Assembly (NCBI RefSeq): GCF_024296865.1
Contig: NZ_CP101134.1
Location: 806,001 to 870,000 of the forward strand
DNA length: 64,000 bases
Origin: Sphingobacterium sp. LZ7M1
GTDB lineage: Bacteria > Bacteroidota > Bacteroidia > Sphingobacteriales > Sphingobacteriaceae
Direction of reading: 5' to 3'
Shown here in pieces: positions 63,149-64,000 of the stretch. Position 1 is the first letter of the stretch. Each line of letters opens with the position of its first letter. The translations under genes were made by a program, and so were the position numbers. Below the pieces are notes generated by a model, which saw only the letters and a list, made by a program, of their open reading frames with translations, made no database searches and was not told the origin of the DNA.

Positions 63149-63183
63149 TTGCTTTTATTTAATTAATTAATAATGTTTTAATT

Positions 63184-63207
63184 CCTATTGTAATCACTAC
63201 AATTAGG
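63184..63207 (-). promoter_or_regulatory. hairpin at the 5-prime end of the rplM mRNA
   Basis: CCTAATTGTA and TTACAATAGG are partly complementary around GTGA, just after the predicted transcription start. It could be a ribosomal-protein leader element or an mRNA stabiliser. Confidence 0.4.
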
Positions 63208-63211
63208 TCTG

Positions 63212-63243
63212 CAAAGGTACAATAATTATATTTAATTCTCAAA
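63212..63243 (-). promoter_or_regulatory. promoter of the rplM-rpsI-rpsB-tsf cluster
   Basis: On the minus strand TTTG (63243-63240) and TACCTTTG (63219-63212) are spaced by 20 bp, close to the Bacteroidetes consensus TTTG-N19-TAnnTTTG. Confidence 0.8.
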
Positions 63244-63385
63244 GCCAATTTTACTTTTTGTTTCCAGCTGTTTTTCATGGCTTTAGCTACATGGCAGAAA
63301 AGCCACAACATGCCCTATTTTGTTTGAAACCATTCATCTAAAATAATGCAGCCCCCCATGTGGCTAGGTATCGCAAAATAAGTTT

Positions 63386-63727
63386 TTTTTGTGTCACGCT
63401 GAAGGTTCTCCGAAGTGTCTCGGAACAATTCAATCATAATTGTATTGGTGAACAGGTCCTACACCGCAGGTGTAGGAAGACAGCAGGTTATGAGATATTT
63501 ACGTAGGGCACAGCGAAGAATCTATTTTTGTTTTTTTGAATTTGGGGTCTTTCAGAAATTGTCAGATGAAGAAACTATTTTTTATTAAGTTCACCCAATT
63601 AAAGAAGATCTTCAGAAAACATTTCTCCCACACAGTGGGTTCTTCATGAGGAATTCCTTGTGTCTACAAAAATGTCACCCCCTTCCAGTGTTTCCCAATT
63701 TATAAAAACATTTATCCCTCCGAAGGA
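63386..63727. repeat. dispersed repeat family 2, copy 2
   Basis: GTGTCACGCTGAAGG, GCGAAGAATCTATTTTT, GATGAAGAAACTATTTTTTA, TTTCTCCCACACAGTGGG and TCTACAAAAATGTCACCCCC follow in the same order as at 13615-14000, though with changes between. The gap from 63149 to the window end shows no gene. Confidence 0.65.
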
Positions 63728-64000
63728 AGCCCTAGCAGGAAATGCGGCAGAATCCTTCAGGAAATTAGGTCAGGTTGTTTAATCCAAATTATCTAACCAA
63801 TGACCTTTTAGAAATAAACGGCTTTCAAGGAATAATCCCTCTTGTTAAGGCATATTTATAGGTGATTTTATCGTGATTTAACATTTCTTAAAGATATTCA
63901 TTTAAACTTTTCTGCATTTTTGTACTCTTTAAAATTAATTTATTACCTTGAATAGCCTTAGACTGTGCGCTAAGCAAGATAAAAGGTGAATAATTAAAGA

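Overview
The window looks like a chromosomal segment of a Bacteroidetes bacterium, most likely family Sphingobacteriaceae (Sphingobacterium or a close relative). The evidence is: AT-rich sequence; promoters with the Bacteroidetes -7 box TAnnTTTG; outer-membrane receptors with CarboxypepD_reg-like N-termini; a long-type IspG; an F-ATPase operon without atpD/atpC; and a FA2H-like fatty-acid hydroxylase that fits a sphingolipid-making lineage. I ran no database search. Names rest on motifs and family knowledge. I trimmed several starts to the ATG that fits the family or the promoter.

Layout. 1-9.4 kb: partial ispG, a LiaF-like membrane protein, an MlaE/MlaF transporter pair, an rRNA-type methyltransferase, an unusual nitronate-monooxygenase-like protein with a Cys-rich tail, purU and parE. 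9.4-21 kb: a 560-bp non-coding stretch with a parS-like site and DnaA-box-like sites, a cupin, a PIF1-type helicase, a lipoprotein, a repeat-rich gap and the F1Fo ATPase operon (atpZ, small membrane gene, atpB-E-F-H-A-G), then another repeat-rich gap. 21-36 kb: fatty-acid hydroxylase, fabH, clpS, an outer-membrane receptor, a DUF1080 protein plus a frameshifted SGNH hydrolase, a YjjG-like HAD phosphatase, a two-component system in one transcription unit with hemE, hemJ, an outer-membrane barrel, a succinate-semialdehyde dehydrogenase and ribBA. 36-52 kb: AraC regulator divergent from a receptor with a structured leader, a NylB-like serine hydrolase, a DgkA-type kinase, a siderophore receptor with its binding lipoprotein, tRNA-Met(CAT), a START-like protein, an LptF/LptG permease and an Oar-like receptor. 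52-64 kb: lipoprotein, ABC-F plus RibD-C-like reductase, ada-alkB, a GC-rich IS110-family transposase with structured flanking RNA, an SDR, an AI-2E/PerM family permease, and the rplM-rpsI-rpsB-tsf cluster read leftwards, followed by a repeat-rich gene-free end.

Genes that work together: the atp genes build Fo and most of F1 (beta and epsilon must lie elsewhere); hemE and hemJ act in haem synthesis; the siderophore receptor and periplasmic lipoprotein form an iron-uptake pair; ada and alkB form an alkylation-damage unit; rplM-rpsI-rpsB-tsf is a translation cluster.

The non-coding DNA is unusually informative. Three loci carry inverted arrays of 7-bp repeats (WWAGNNN), one of them inside the atp operon just before atpG. 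Two other dispersed intergenic repeat families recur. The IS110 element has a start-codon-sequestering inverted repeat upstream and a two-domain RNA fold downstream that is a candidate bridge RNA. Intrinsic terminators are clear after many units.
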